The notes: generated from the sequence alone by a model not told the origin. Positions 1 through 9,222 are shown, counted from the first letter of the stretch. The stretch is 55,499 bases of DNA from an uncultured Bacteroidota bacterium (GCA_903842575.1 CAIMMM010000141.1:1-55499); one strand, 5' to 3'. Translations and numbers: made by a program.

Positions 1-1242
1 ATCATTGTTCGCATCTGCTAGACTTAAATGATACGTAATGGTATAATTTGCTGCAGGGTTCAGTCCTAAAGCAATGGCGGTTTGTGGCGTGAAATCAAAT
101 GTCGCAATCCCATCATTGGATAAATCGTCACAAACAACTAAAGGGGGAGGTGGAAAAGGAGTCGCTTGACAAAGCGTGACCGTAAGAGTAAAAGGAAAAA
201 CAAACACACAACCACCATTTGCATTATCTGTGACAGAAAGATAAATCGTTTCAGGGTTTCCTATTGTTGCTGTTGTTGGATATGAAGATGCATTTACAAT
301 AGGATTTGAGATATTTTGGGCAGCTATAGCAGTATGATGATAACTAAGATCATAATCACCAGGTGTTAATCCTGTTCCATTAAATATTGAAGTAGAATTT
401 AAAGTCAAATCAAAATTTGGAATATTACTACAATGACTATAATTACTAGGAGGTTGTATTGCTGGTGCCACAGAATAAGAAACTGTAGCGCTAGCCGTTG
501 CATTGGCAACACATCCCGGTTTATTTACAACAACGGTATAGGTTGCTGCTTGTGTTACGGTGATAGATTGTGTATTACCAGCAATAGGTCCGGTAACAGA
601 AGAAGTCCATTGATAGGATGTTGCTCCAGCAATAGTAGCCGTCAAAATAGCTTGATTCCCTGGACAAATTACTTCATCTGCCAAAGACAATGGACAAAGA
701 ATATTACAATCTGTAGCGCCTGCTCCTGCTGTACCAGAATTAGTTTGTGTTAAGGTTATCTGACCAGCTGTGCCAGAAAAATTGGTAATCAAAACCATAT
801 AAACCTGACCCACTATAGCATTGGGAATTGTAAAAGATTCTGTAGGAGCTGCTGAATAACTACAACCCACAACATTATTTGGAATTCCGATATTCCCATC
901 AGGAACATCATATAAAGCATTGCATTCAGGAGTTGGAAAAGGACCCCAACATATAAAATCAACATCTAAATTATTAAAAGCAGGTGCATTATTCCCTTGA
1001 GACATAAAGAAAGCTATATTTCCCGATGTTGAAATTTGCATATAAAACCAAGCTGGATTTGGTGCAGAGCCAAGACAACCTGGAGACCCAATACTTGGAA
1101 CGCCAGTTGAGTTTGGAAATGTAAAACCAGCACCGCCAGCACAAAAGGGTGAAGCAGTTGCACAAGTTGGGCTTTGGCTATAAGCCGCTGATGACATTAA
1201 TAAAATTAAAAAAAGCTGGAAGTTTATTTTTATTTTTTTCAT
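1..1242 (-). CDS. Secreted T9SS-type surface protein, N-terminal part (runs off left edge)
   Basis: An open frame of 414 codons runs from ATG at 1242 to the window edge with no stop, so the 3' end lies outside. The first 23 residues form a clear signal peptide (Lys-rich start, hydrophobic Phe/Leu/Ile stretch, then SSAAYSQ). The mature part is rich in Thr, Asn, Pro and Cys and starts with CATASPFCAG. About residues 20-190 resemble the N-terminal beta-rich module often found in flavobacterial surface proteins. An Ig/PKD-like repeat follows (LADEVICPGNQAIL, then SYQWTSS and YTVVVNKPGC). The last visible part, with VVCDDLSNDGIATFDF, is a segment typical of long proteins that end in a gliding-motility C-terminal domain. 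Export through the outer membrane by T9SS is inferred, because the C-terminus is not visible. Confident of a real secreted protein, less so of the exact family. Confidence 0.85.
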   Translation of the reverse strand, partial: MKKIKINFQLFLILLMSSAAYSQSPTCATASPFCAGGAGFTFPNSTGVPSIGSPGCLGSAPNPAWFYMQISTSGNIAFFMSQGNNAPAFNNLDVDFICWGPFPTPECNALYDVPDGNIGIPNNVVGCSYSAAPTESFTIPNAIVGQVYMVLITNFSGTAGQITLTQTNSGTAGAGATDCNILCPLSLADEVICPGNQAILTATIAGATSYQWTSSVTGPIAGNTQSITVTQAATYTVVVNKPGCVANATASATVSYSVAPAIQPPSNYSHCSNIPNFDLTLNSTSIFNGTGLTPGDYDLSYHHTAIAAQNISNPIVNASSYPTTATIGNPETIYLSVTDNANGGCVFVFPFTLTVTLCQATPFPPPPLVVCDDLSNDGIATFDFTPQTAIALGLNPAANYTITYHLSLADANND

Positions 1243-1262
1243 AAAACTGTTTAAAAACGAGC

Positions 1263-1288
1263 GAAATTTACATAAAATTAAGAGACAA
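1263..1288 (-). promoter_or_regulatory. Candidate promoter of the left-edge surface protein
   Basis: On the minus strand TTG (1286-1288) is followed after 15 bases by TAAATTTC (1263-1270). This matches the flavobacterial -7 box TAnnTTTG in 5 of its 6 defined bases, but the spacer is shorter than the usual 17-23. The box lies about 20 bases upstream of the ATG at 1242. Weak call. Confidence 0.3.
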
Positions 1289-1333
1289 TTATCTTAAAAT
1301 TTAAATATTTTCGAATATTAACAGTATTTAAGG

Positions 1334-1360
1334 TTGTTTAAATTATATTATTTATCTTTA
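1334..1360 (+). promoter_or_regulatory. Candidate folE promoter
   Basis: TTG at 1334-1336, a 16-base spacer, then TATCTTTA at 1353-1360. This is near the flavobacterial pattern but the last G of the -7 box is replaced by A. It lies 38 bases before the folE ATG. With the minus-strand candidate at 1263-1288 it would make the 156-base gap a divergent promoter region. Confidence 0.35.
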
Positions 1361-1398
1361 CCTTCTAAAAAAATAAATCGCTATAATAAGGAATCTTA

Positions 1399-2070
1399 AT
1401 GATAAACAAGAATGATTTTAATGATGAATTAGGAAATAATCATATTGCTACTAGCACTAAAAACCCTATTCGTCCAGATGCTTTTGCAATTTCTGACGAG
1501 GCAAAAATTGAACTCATCAAGAAAGATGTTGAGAACATTCTAATAACGCTTGGAATGGATTTAACAGATGACAGTTTGAAAGGCACGCCAAATCGTGTAG
1601 CAAAAATGTTTGTTAAAGAAATTTTTGGCGGATTAAATCCAAATAAAAAACCAAATTCATCCACTTTTGAAAACAAGTACCAGTATGGTGAGATGTTGGT
1701 TGAAAAAAACATCACGCTTTACTCTACTTGCGAACACCATTTACTTCCAATAATTGGCAAAGCCCATGTGGCTTATATTTCTAATGGAACCGTGGTTGGC
1801 TTATCTAAAATGAATAGAATTGTAGATTATTTTGCTAAAAGACCACAAGTTCAAGAACGATTAACCATGCAAATTGTTCAGGAATTAAAAAAAGTACTCA
1901 ATACTGAAGACGTTGCTTGTGTGATTGATGCCAAACATTTATGCGTAAATTCTAGAGGAATTCGAGATATTGAAAGTAGTACAGTAACCGCAGAATATGG
2001 TGGAAAATTTAAGGCTGAAGAAACTCGAAGAGAATTTTTAGATTATCTAAAATTGGATACCAAGTTTTAA
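1399..2070 (+). CDS. folE: GTP cyclohydrolase I
   Basis: Converts GTP to 7,8-dihydroneopterin triphosphate, the first step to folate and other pterins, in the cytoplasm as a homodecamer. The 223 residues match the usual size. The zinc site is intact: CEHH at 111-114 (Cys111, His114) and Cys182 in KHLCVNSRG. Substrate-binding motifs are present (GTPNRVAKM at 62-70, LSKMNRIVDYFAKRPQVQERL from 135). The first 35 residues are a poorly conserved extension ahead of the core. The ATG is preceded by AAGGA ten bases upstream, an unusually SD-like sequence for this group. Gene identity is secure. No folate genes lie beside it; cysS follows after 90 bases. Confidence 0.97.
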   Translation: MINKNDFNDELGNNHIATSTKNPIRPDAFAISDEAKIELIKKDVENILITLGMDLTDDSLKGTPNRVAKMFVKEIFGGLNPNKKPNSSTFENKYQYGEMLVEKNITLYSTCEHHLLPIIGKAHVAYISNGTVVGLSKMNRIVDYFAKRPQVQERLTMQIVQELKKVLNTEDVACVIDAKHLCVNSRGIRDIESSTVTAEYGGKFKAEETRREFLDYLKLDTKF

Positions 2071-2083
2071 TTAAATCATAACA

Positions 2084-2153
2084 CTAGCCCTGATTGTAAT
2101 GGAAATCTCCCGATTTTTAAAGGGAATTGAAATGAAAAGCAGGAAAAAGCTCC
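2084..2153 (+). ncRNA. Structured intergenic element, flavobacterial repeat-like RNA
   Basis: The gap between folE and cysS holds a sequence with nested pairing. AGC (2086-2088) pairs with GCT (2149-2151), CCTG (2089-2092) with CAGG (2140-2143), and an inner hairpin TCCC (2108-2111) pairs with GGGA (2122-2125). The flanks, AGCCCTGAT at the 5' side and GCAGGAAAAAGCTCC at the 3' side, are as I remember them from a dispersed intergenic element of Flavobacterium genomes, possibly the Rfam Flavo-1 motif. That name is from memory and unverified. No second copy was noticed in this window. It ends 7 bases before the cysS ATG, so it could form the cysS leader. Confidence 0.5.
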
Positions 2154-2160
2154 AAAAAAT

Positions 2161-3642
2161 ATGGAACTACATAAAAGCCAAAATATAAAAATATACAATT
2201 CTCTTTCGGGGGAAAAAGAAGCCTTTACACCTATTCATGATGGAAACGTTGGCATGTATGTTTGTGGACCAACGGTATACAGCAATGTACATTTAGGTAA
2301 CGTGAGAACATTTATGTCTTTTGATGTAATTTTTAGATATTTACTGCACTTAGGATATAAAGTTCGCTATGTTAGAAATATTACTGATGTTGGGCATATA
2401 GTAGATGATATTGATGAAGGAGAAGATAAAATTGCCAAAAAAGCACGTGTTGAACAATTGGAACCGATGGAAATTGTACAACGTTACACGGTAGATTTTC
2501 ATAATGTTTTAAAAGAATTTAATTTTCTTCCTCCAAGCATTGAACCAACTGCAACGGGTCATATTATTGAGCAACTTGAAATTATCCAGAAAATAATGGA
2601 CAATGGTTTTGCTTATGAAGCTAATGGCTCTGTTTATTTTGATGTGGTCAAATTCAATATCGATAATAATTACGGAAAACTAAGTGGCAGAAATATTGAC
2701 GATATGATTGCCAATACTCGTGACCTTGATGGACAATCAGACAAGAAAAATACACAAGATTTTGCGCTTTGGAAAAAGGCAGAACCAGAACATATTATGC
2801 GCTGGCCTTCTCCATGGGGCATTGGGTTTCCAGGATGGCATTTGGAATGTACCGCAATGAGCACTAAATATTTAGGCGAAACTTTTGATATTCACGGAGG
2901 TGGAATGGACTTAAAATTCCCCCATCACGAATGTGAAATTGCTCAAAACGAAGCTTGCACCGGTCATAATCCTGTGAATTATTGGATGCATGCCAATATG
3001 CTCACATTGAATGGAAAAAAGATGTCAAAATCTACAGGGAATAATATTTTACCAAGCGAAATCTACACCGGCGGAAGTCCTTTTTTAAGTAAAGCATTTA
3101 CACCAAGTGTGGCTCGTTTTTTTATGCTTCAAGCCCATTACCGAAGCAATCTTGATTTTACAGATGATGCTATTTTAGCTGCCGAAAAAGGTTTTAATCG
3201 CTTTATGGAAGGCATGGAAACTTTGAAAGAATTACAACCCAGCGCTACTTCTACAATTGATATAGCTTCATGGAAAGAAAGTTGTTATGATGCCATGAGT
3301 GATGATTTCAATACACCCATTTTAATTGCACAATTATTCGAGGGTATTCGATTTATAAATGTTATTAACGATGGAAATGAAACATTAACGGATGCCGATT
3401 TGAAATTACTTTCGGAATCGATGCGGACTTTTCTTTTTGAAGTTTTAGGAATAAGAGATGAAAAATCAGTAGCCAATAATTCTGATAAATTGGATGGTGT
3501 TATTGAAATGTTAATTGGTATGCGAGAAGAAGCGCGAGCCAATAAAAACTTTGCTTTATCGGATCAAATTCGTGACCAACTTTTAGCCCTTGGAATCCAA
3601 TTGAAAGATGGAAAAGAAGGCACCTCATTTAGTGTTCAATAA
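2161..3642 (+). CDS. cysS: Cysteinyl-tRNA synthetase
   Basis: Charges tRNA-Cys with cysteine in the cytoplasm; class I synthetase. The 493 residues fit the family. The HIGH-type motif is HLGN at 44-47, in the context [19 protein letters not shown] lies at 287-291. Zinc ligands are visible as Cys35 in CGPTVY, Cys230 in WHLEC, and the HHECE segment at 255-259. The C-terminal helical anticodon-binding part ends in a region rich in Ala and charged residues. The gene begins 7 bases after the structured intergenic element and is followed by yidD after 30 bases, so transcription with yidD and lgt is likely. Identity is secure. Confidence 0.97.
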   Translation: MELHKSQNIKIYNSLSGEKEAFTPIHDGNVGMYVCGPTVYSNVHLGNVRTFMSFDVIFRYLLHLGYKVRYVRNITDVGHIVDDIDEGEDKIAKKARVEQLEPMEIVQRYTVDFHNVLKEFNFLPPSIEPTATGHIIEQLEIIQKIMDNGFAYEANGSVYFDVVKFNIDNNYGKLSGRNIDDMIANTRDLDGQSDKKNTQDFALWKKAEPEHIMRWPSPWGIGFPGWHLECTAMSTKYLGETFDIHGGGMDLKFPHHECEIAQNEACTGHNPVNYWMHANMLTLNGKKMSKSTGNNILPSEIYTGGSPFLSKAFTPSVARFFMLQAHYRSNLDFTDDAILAAEKGFNRFMEGMETLKELQPSATSTIDIASWKESCYDAMSDDFNTPILIAQLFEGIRFINVINDGNETLTDADLKLLSESMRTFLFEVLGIRDEKSVANNSDKLDGVIEMLIGMREEARANKNFALSDQIRDQLLALGIQLKDGKEGTSFSVQ

Positions 3643-3672
3643 TCAGAAACAAATTGCAGTAATGCGTTTTTT

Positions 3673-3921
3673 ATGTTTAAAAAAATAGTAATTGCGCCTT
3701 TTTTACTTTTAATTCGGTTTTATCAAGTCGGAATTTCTCCTTTTTTACCTAAATCTTGCCGATTTGAACCCTCATGTTCTTATTATTTTATTGAAGCATT
3801 AAAAATTCATGGCTTGTTTCACGGTTCTTATCTTGGAGTGAAAAGGATTTCAAGATGTCATCCGTGGGGGAAAACAGGTTATGATCCAGTTCCAGAAAAA
3901 AAATGTTCCCACAAAATTTAA
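3673..3921 (+). CDS. yidD: Membrane protein insertion efficiency factor YidD
   Basis: A small protein of 82 residues of the YidD family, thought to assist YidC-dependent insertion of inner-membrane proteins. The family signature is complete: [26 protein letters not shown] is followed by ALKIHG and then [17 protein letters not shown], with the conserved cysteines of SCRFEPSCS and RCHPW. An amphipathic N-terminus suggests inner-membrane association. In many bacteria yidD sits in the rnpA-yidC cluster; here it lies between cysS and lgt, as I recall for other Flavobacteriia. It probably belongs to a cysS-yidD-lgt transcript. Confidence 0.93.
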   Translation: MFKKIVIAPFLLLIRFYQVGISPFLPKSCRFEPSCSYYFIEALKIHGLFHGSYLGVKRISRCHPWGKTGYDPVPEKKCSHKI

Positions 3922-3992
3922 GATTTTTATAGTATACTTTAAAATGGTATTCTTTATTTTTACAATTATTTAATAAAATTATCCCGAGTATT

Positions 3993-4904
3993 ATGATTTG
4001 GAATCCATCAGAAGGAATTGATTTAGGCTTTTTTGTCATTCGCTACTACAGCTTGATGTTTGTAATTGCTTTTGGACTAGGCTGGTATATTATGAAACAA
4101 ATATTCGAAAAAGAAGGAGAAAGTCTAGAAAAATTAGACACCCTTTTCATTTGGACTGTTATTGCTACTTTAATTGGAGCCCGACTAGGTCATGTTTTTT
4201 TCTATGATTGGGAATATTATAGAAATCATGTTTCCGAAATTTTGTTGCCTTTTCGATTTAGTCCAAAGTTTGAGTTTACAGGTTTTCAAGGACTAGCTAG
4301 TCATGGCGCAGCAATTTCCATTATAATAACCATGTATTTTTATAGTAATAAAGTTATCAAAAGACCCATGCTTTGGGTATTAGACAGAGTGGTAATTCCT
4401 GTAGCCAGTGGTGCCGTATTTGTTAGATTAGGTAATTTTTTCAATTCAGAAATCGTTGGAAAAGAAACTACTTCTCGATTTGGAATTCGATTTGTTAGAG
4501 ATTATTACTCCTCTAGAGACGTTGTGTCTGCAACAAAAATCACTAATCCTAAGGATGCTTACCATGCTATAGTTAACAATCCACAATATGCTTCTCTATT
4601 AGAAAAAGTGCCAACAAAATACCCTGCACAGTTATTTGAAGCAGCATTATATATTTTTGTATTTGTTATTTTGTTCTTTTTATATTGGAAAACAAATACG
4701 AAAGAAAAACTCGGTTTGTTATTTGGCTATTTCTTAATCCTGCTTTGGTCCGTTCGATTTGTTGTAGAGTATGTAAAAGAAAGTCAAGGTGGTTTTGAAG
4801 ATTCACTAGGCTTGTTTTCTACTGGACAATGGTTAAGTATCCCATTTATATTGGTTGGTATTTATTTTGTTTTCACTGCTGATAAAGCTATTGAAGAAAT
4901 TTAA
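3993..4904 (+). CDS. lgt: Prolipoprotein diacylglyceryl transferase
   Basis: Transfers diacylglycerol from phosphatidylglycerol to the lipobox cysteine of prelipoproteins, the first step of lipoprotein maturation, in the inner membrane. The 303 residues contain about seven hydrophobic segments. Family residues are visible: His104 in SHGAA (the HGG/HGA region), and the RLGNFFNSEIVGKET signature with Arg145, Asn148, Asn151 and Glu153. The C-terminus has the usual YPAQLFEA and RFVVEYVKE motifs. The segment of about residues 165-205 between the signature and YPAQLFEA is longer than in E. coli Lgt, as I recall is common in Bacteroidota. A strong terminator follows. Confidence 0.96.
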   Translation: MIWNPSEGIDLGFFVIRYYSLMFVIAFGLGWYIMKQIFEKEGESLEKLDTLFIWTVIATLIGARLGHVFFYDWEYYRNHVSEILLPFRFSPKFEFTGFQGLASHGAAISIIITMYFYSNKVIKRPMLWVLDRVVIPVASGAVFVRLGNFFNSEIVGKETTSRFGIRFVRDYYSSRDVVSATKITNPKDAYHAIVNNPQYASLLEKVPTKYPAQLFEAALYIFVFVILFFLYWKTNTKEKLGLLFGYFLILLWSVRFVVEYVKESQGGFEDSLGLFSTGQWLSIPFILVGIYFVFTADKAIEEI

Positions 4905-4930
4905 TAAAAGTTATTTTACACAACATACAA

Positions 4931-4965
4931 AAGGGAAAGTGAATGAACACTTCCCCTTTTTTTTT
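4931..4965 (+). terminator. Rho-independent terminator after lgt
   Basis: An 11-base stem (4931-4941 with 4948-4958) has one A-C mismatch and a six-base loop AATGAA. It runs into nine consecutive T at 4957-4965. It closes the folE/cysS/yidD/lgt strand before the convergent secDF gene. Confidence 0.85.
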
Positions 4966-4976
4966 GATCTTAATCT

Positions 4977-4998
4977 CAATATTCCTCTTTTAATATTG
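4977..4998. repeat. Short inverted repeat between two terminators
   Basis: CAATATT (4977-4983) and AATATTG (4992-4998) form a perfect seven-base inverted repeat with an eight-base loop. It is AT-rich and lies in the gap between convergent lgt and secDF. No function is evident. Confidence 0.4.
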
Positions 4999-5042
4999 GC
5001 TATATAAAATAAGTACCCCTTGAACAAAACAGTTTAATTAAA

Positions 5043-5077
5043 CCCACAAAAAAAGCCTGAATTACTTCAGGCTTTTC
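5043..5077 (-). terminator. Rho-independent terminator after secDF
   Basis: A perfect 11-base stem (AAAAGCCTGAA at 5051-5061, its complement at 5066-5076) with a four-base loop. On the minus strand it is followed by a T run. It lies about 20 bases beyond the secDF stop. Together with 4931-4965 it forms a back-to-back terminator pair. Confidence 0.88.
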
Positions 5078-5096
5078 TATATAAATAAATTAAAAT

Positions 5097-8063
5097 TTAT
5101 GCACCAGTATGTCTACCTTCAATTTCTTCAATATCTTTTTTACTCATACAATCTACCAAAACTGGTGTTGCAATAAATAAAGACGAATACGTTCCAACAA
5201 CAATACCCACCAACATAGCAAAGATAAATCCTCGGATAGAATCACCACCAAAAACGAACATAATACCCAATACTAATATCATAGTTAATGATGTATTAAT
5301 GGTTCTAGACATTGTGGAGTTAATAGAAGCGTTTACCACTTCATTAAAGTTACCTTTAACTTTACCAGCAAGGAACTCTCTAATTCTGTCAAATACAATT
5401 ACAGTATCGTTCATCGAATAACCAATTACGGTTAAGATGGCCGCAATAAAATGTTGATCCATTTCCATGTGGAATGGCATCCATTTATAGCATATAGAAT
5501 AAACTCCCAATACAAATACCACATCATGGAAAACCGCAGCAATCGCACCTAATGAGTATTGCCATTTACGGAAAGATATCACTAAATACAAACCAACAAC
5601 AAGCATGGCTCCTAAAACAGCCCAATATGAATTGGTTTTAATATCGTCCGATATAGACGCACTTACTTTTGAACCTTGAAGTACACCAACCGTCTTACCA
5701 TCATAAATATTGATGAAGTTTTCATAGGTAATATTAGAAGTATAATATTTTTTAAGTACACTGTATAATTTTTCGTTAACTTCTTTGTCAACTCCAACTC
5801 CAGCATCTTTAATTTTATATTTTGTTGTAATTTTTAATTGATCATCTGTACCAAATATTTTTGCTTCCGCACTACCAAATACAGCCGATAATTCTTGTGA
5901 TACAACTGATGGATCTACTGGTTTTTCAAATTTGATTTGGAATGTTCTTCCTCCAACAAAATCAACACCTTGATCTAATCCATTTACGAAGAAAATAGAA
6001 ATTAAACTTACTACAACAACTGTAGAAGAGAATAGATACGTCCATTTCTTTGCCCCAAGGAAATCAAAATGGAAGTTTGTAAGCCAATTTTTTGACACTT
6101 TAGTTACAAACGTAATATTAACGCCTTTTGCAGCCGCTTTATCTAAAAATATTCTAGCTATAAAAATAGAGGTAAACAATGAAGTTCCAATACCTATTAA
6201 TAAAGTAGTTGCAAAACCTTGTATTGGACCTGTTCCAAAAATGAATAAAATAGCTCCTGTTAAAATGTGTGTTACGTTAGCATCCACAATAGAACGCATA
6301 GCACCTTTCCAACTGTAGGAAGTTGTTATTGCATCTTCCAATGTTTTTCCTGATCGCAATTCTTCTTTTGCCCTTTCATATATAATAATATTGGCATCCA
6401 CTGCAGTACCCATTGTTAATACGATACCTGCAATTCCAGGCAATGTCAAAACAGCACCTAAACTTGCTAAAATTCCGAATAAGAACAATAAATTGACAAG
6501 CAAAGCAATATTGGCATACCAACCTGATTTTCCATAATAAACCAACATCCAAAGAGAAACCAATAGCAATCCTATAATAGAAGAATTTGTACCAGCATCA
6601 ATAGCCTGTTGTCCTAAAGAAGGTCCAACAACTTCCGATTGTACAATTTCGGCAGCAGCAGGTAATTTACCCGCTCTTAATACGTTGGCTAAATCTTTAG
6701 TTTCAGAAATTTCAAAAGTCCCTGATATTTCAGAACTTCCTCCTGAAATTGGTCCAGTAGAAACACCTGGAGCAGAATAAACAATATTATCTAAAACAAT
6801 GGCAATATTACTTTTTTGAGTAAAAGCTTTCCCTGTTAATTCTTCCCACGTTTTTGAACCTTGACCATTCATTTTCATTGAAACGGCTGGTTTACCCATT
6901 TGATCAAAAGTATCTCTTGCATCTACAATTACACCACCACTCATTGGAGCCATATTGTCTCTATTTCCTTTTAAGGCATAAAGTTCAACTGTTTCCGATT
7001 CTTTTTTAGTTTTCTCGTCAACAACAACATTTGGTTTTCCCCAAACAAATTTAGCATAATGCTTATCTGCTGGCACTAAAGCAAGAATCTCTGGTCTTTT
7101 TAAATAACCATTAATCGCTGCTGTATCTTTTGCATTTACAATAGCCAAAACGGGACCGCCGCCTTGAGCGACAAACTTATCAAATAAAGGGTTTTTCCCT
7201 TTTTTAGTAGCAGTAGAATCTTTAGAACTATCAGTCAATAATTTACTAATAGAATCACTTGGCTTGGCTTTTTCAGCAGCAACACTTTTTACAGATGCTT
7301 TCAAAGCCTCATTGGCTGTAGACAAAAAGCCCATAAAATCTTCTGCTTTGTATGTTTCCCAAAACTCAAGTTGCGCCGTACTTTGCAATAATTTTTTAAT
7401 ACGATCCACATCTTTTGCTCCCGGCAATTCCACTAAAATACGACCTGTTTGTCCCAATTTAGCAATATTAGGTTGTGTTACACCAAATTTATCAATACGT
7501 TTTCTAAGTACTCCAAAAGCACTTTCTACCGATTCATCAACTTTTTGAACGATTACCTTTTTTACTTGGTCATCTGTCATTTTAAAGTTAATTACATCCG
7601 ATAAATTTCTGTTTGCAAAAATATCTGGTGAAGCTAATTTTATTGTAGTTCCATTGGATACTTTGTCAAATTCAACAAAAAAGGCATCCAAATAACTTTG
7701 ATTCCCTTGTCTGTTTTTGGTAGCATCATCAATCGCTTTGTTGAAAGCTGGATTTTTAGAATTGTTAGCCAATCCTTTCAAAACATCTTTTACAGATATT
7801 TGAAGAATAACGTTGATTCCTCCTTCAAGGTCAAGACCTTTGTTGATTTGCTTGTCTTTTACTTCGTTGTATGTAAAGAAATCTAAAAATACTTTCTCTT
7901 TTCCAATAGAGTCTAAATACTTAATTTCTTTCTCAGGTTTCCCTGCTGCAAAAGTTTTAGCATCGCTTTTTACTTTGCTTGCCACAAATGTGAAAGAAAG
8001 TTGGTAGATGCTCACCAATGCAAATAAAATTGCGAAAAATTTAACTAGTCCTTTATTCTGCAT
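5097..8063 (-). CDS. secDF: Fused protein translocase subunit SecDF
   Basis: SecD and SecF use the proton-motive force to help the Sec channel pull proteins across the inner membrane. Here both are one 988-residue chain, the usual arrangement in Bacteroidota. The SecD half begins with one membrane helix and GLDLEGG at 76-82, then a large periplasmic region with an inserted Lys/Ser/Asp-rich segment near residues 265-290. A five-helix block follows with GTAVDANIIIYERAKEE. The SecF half starts around residue 655, with VDFVGGRTFQI and the matching helix motif SMNDTVIVFDRIREF. Its own promoter and terminator suggest a single-gene transcript. T9SS cargo such as the surface proteins in this window would first cross the inner membrane by Sec. 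Confidence 0.96.
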   Translation of the reverse strand: MQNKGLVKFFAILFALVSIYQLSFTFVASKVKSDAKTFAAGKPEKEIKYLDSIGKEKVFLDFFTYNEVKDKQINKGLDLEGGINVILQISVKDVLKGLANNSKNPAFNKAIDDATKNRQGNQSYLDAFFVEFDKVSNGTTIKLASPDIFANRNLSDVINFKMTDDQVKKVIVQKVDESVESAFGVLRKRIDKFGVTQPNIAKLGQTGRILVELPGAKDVDRIKKLLQSTAQLEFWETYKAEDFMGFLSTANEALKASVKSVAAEKAKPSDSISKLLTDSSKDSTATKKGKNPLFDKFVAQGGGPVLAIVNAKDTAAINGYLKRPEILALVPADKHYAKFVWGKPNVVVDEKTKKESETVELYALKGNRDNMAPMSGGVIVDARDTFDQMGKPAVSMKMNGQGSKTWEELTGKAFTQKSNIAIVLDNIVYSAPGVSTGPISGGSSEISGTFEISETKDLANVLRAGKLPAAAEIVQSEVVGPSLGQQAIDAGTNSSIIGLLLVSLWMLVYYGKSGWYANIALLVNLLFLFGILASLGAVLTLPGIAGIVLTMGTAVDANIIIYERAKEELRSGKTLEDAITTSYSWKGAMRSIVDANVTHILTGAILFIFGTGPIQGFATTLLIGIGTSLFTSIFIARIFLDKAAAKGVNITFVTKVSKNWLTNFHFDFLGAKKWTYLFSSTVVVVSLISIFFVNGLDQGVDFVGGRTFQIKFEKPVDPSVVSQELSAVFGSAEAKIFGTDDQLKITTKYKIKDAGVGVDKEVNEKLYSVLKKYYTSNITYENFINIYDGKTVGVLQGSKVSASISDDIKTNSYWAVLGAMLVVGLYLVISFRKWQYSLGAIAAVFHDVVFVLGVYSICYKWMPFHMEMDQHFIAAILTVIGYSMNDTVIVFDRIREFLAGKVKGNFNEVVNASINSTMSRTINTSLTMILVLGIMFVFGGDSIRGFIFAMLVGIVVGTYSSLFIATPVLVDCMSKKDIEEIEGRHTGA

Positions 8064-8186
8064 TATTACTAAAATTAATTAATTTTTGGTTTGTTGTTCG
8101 TTATAAAAAAACAAAAAAGGTTGAAATTCAAAACATTAGAAGTTAAAGCATTGAATTTACAACAATTGCGTTTTTTACAAAACGTG

Positions 8187-8217
8187 CAAATATATAATTC
8201 TAGATAGGATTAACCAA
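8187..8217 (-). promoter_or_regulatory. secDF promoter
   Basis: On the minus strand TTG (8215-8217) is followed after 20 bases by TATATTTG (8187-8194), a full match to the flavobacterial consensus. It lies about 124 bases upstream of the secDF ATG and just downstream of the mdh terminator. This leaves a 5' untranslated leader of roughly 115 bases, which is long compared with other genes here. Confidence 0.7.
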
Positions 8218-8236
8218 TTATTTATCGATTAATATC

Positions 8237-8263
8237 AAAAAAAAGACCGCAAGTTTTGCAGCC
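8237..8263 (-). terminator. Terminator after mdh
   Basis: On the minus strand an eight-base stem (8256-8263 with 8245-8252, two G-U wobbles, three-base loop) is followed by eight T (8237-8244). It lies 24 bases beyond the mdh stop and separates mdh from secDF. Confidence 0.75.
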
Positions 8264-8286
8264 TTTTGATTTCCTGTCTAAAAAGG

Positions 8287-9222
8287 TTATGCTAAAACTG
8301 ATTTTAAATCAGCATTCATATTTCTAACAGCATCAGCGCTTTTGGCGAAAGCCGCTTTTTCGGCATCGTTTAATTGGATATCAACAATCTGTTCAATACC
8401 ATTTTTTCCAATGATACACGGCACTCCAATACAAATATCGCTTTGTCCATATTCGCCTTCAAGGAAAACAGAACACGCAATCATTTTCTTTTGGTTGTTC
8501 AAAATACTGTCCACCAAATAAGCCACTGAAGCTCCCGGTGCATACCAAGCCGAAGTTCCCAATAAGCCTGTCAAAGTAGCCCCTCCAACCATTGTATCGG
8601 CAGCTACTTTTTCTAATTCGGCAGCCGAAAGAAATTCGGAAACCGGAATTCCATTATAGGAAGCCAAACGCGTTAAAGGAATCATCGTTGTATCGCCATG
8701 ACCGCCAATCACCATCGCCGAAACGTCATTGGCTGGTTTGTTCAACGCTTTTGATAAATAATATTTGAAACGGGAACTATCTAAAGCGCCACCCATTCCA
8801 ATGATTCTATTTTTTGGTAAACCTGTAGCTTTCAAAGCCAAATAAGTCATCGTATCCATTGGATTCGAAACCACAACCACAATAGTATTTGGTGAATGCA
8901 CCAATACATTTTCTACAACCGATTTTACAATTCCTGCATTGATTCCAATTAATTCTTCACGTGTCATTCCCGGTTTTCTTGGAATTCCAGATGTGATTAC
9001 CACTACATCACTGTTGGCGGTTTTAGAATAATCATTGGTGATTCCAGTAACTTGTGTATTGAAACCTGTATTGGTAGCACATTGCATCAAATCCATAGCT
9101 TTCCCCTCTGCAAAACCTTCTTTGATATCTAATATTACTACTTCACTAGCTATTCCTCTGTAAGAGATAACATCTGCACAAGAAGCTCCTACGTTTCCTG
9201 CTCCTACTATTGTAACTTTCAT
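8287..9222 (-). CDS. mdh: Malate dehydrogenase, LDH-like type
   Basis: Oxidises malate to oxaloacetate with NAD in the TCA cycle. The 311 residues fit the LDH-like tetrameric malate dehydrogenases. The nucleotide-binding motif GAGNVG is at 7-12 and Asp32 favours NAD over NADP. The active-site loop IPRKPGMTR holds Arg82 and Arg88. Asn120 lies in SNPMDTM, and the catalytic His175 is in IGGHGDT. The Arg at the substrate-discriminating position supports malate rather than lactate. The start lies 27 bases after the stop of the DUF6588-like gene, with no promoter or terminator evident between them, so it probably shares the gyrB transcript. Confidence 0.95.
   Translation of the reverse strand: MKVTIVGAGNVGASCADVISYRGIASEVVILDIKEGFAEGKAMDLMQCATNTGFNTQVTGITNDYSKTANSDVVVITSGIPRKPGMTREELIGINAGIVKSVVENVLVHSPNTIVVVVSNPMDTMTYLALKATGLPKNRIIGMGGALDSSRFKYYLSKALNKPANDVSAMVIGGHGDTTMIPLTRLASYNGIPVSEFLSAAELEKVAADTMVGGATLTGLLGTSAWYAPGASVAYLVDSILNNQKKMIACSVFLEGEYGQSDICIGVPCIIGKNGIEQIVDIQLNDAEKAAFAKSADAVRNMNADLKSVLA

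Noticed and set aside
433..753. A 106-codon plus-strand frame rich in Cys, Arg and Ser
   Set aside because: It is antisense to the left-edge surface protein, whose frame has a signal peptide and domain-like sequence. The composition of the 106-residue product is that of a reversed Thr/Asn-rich gene.
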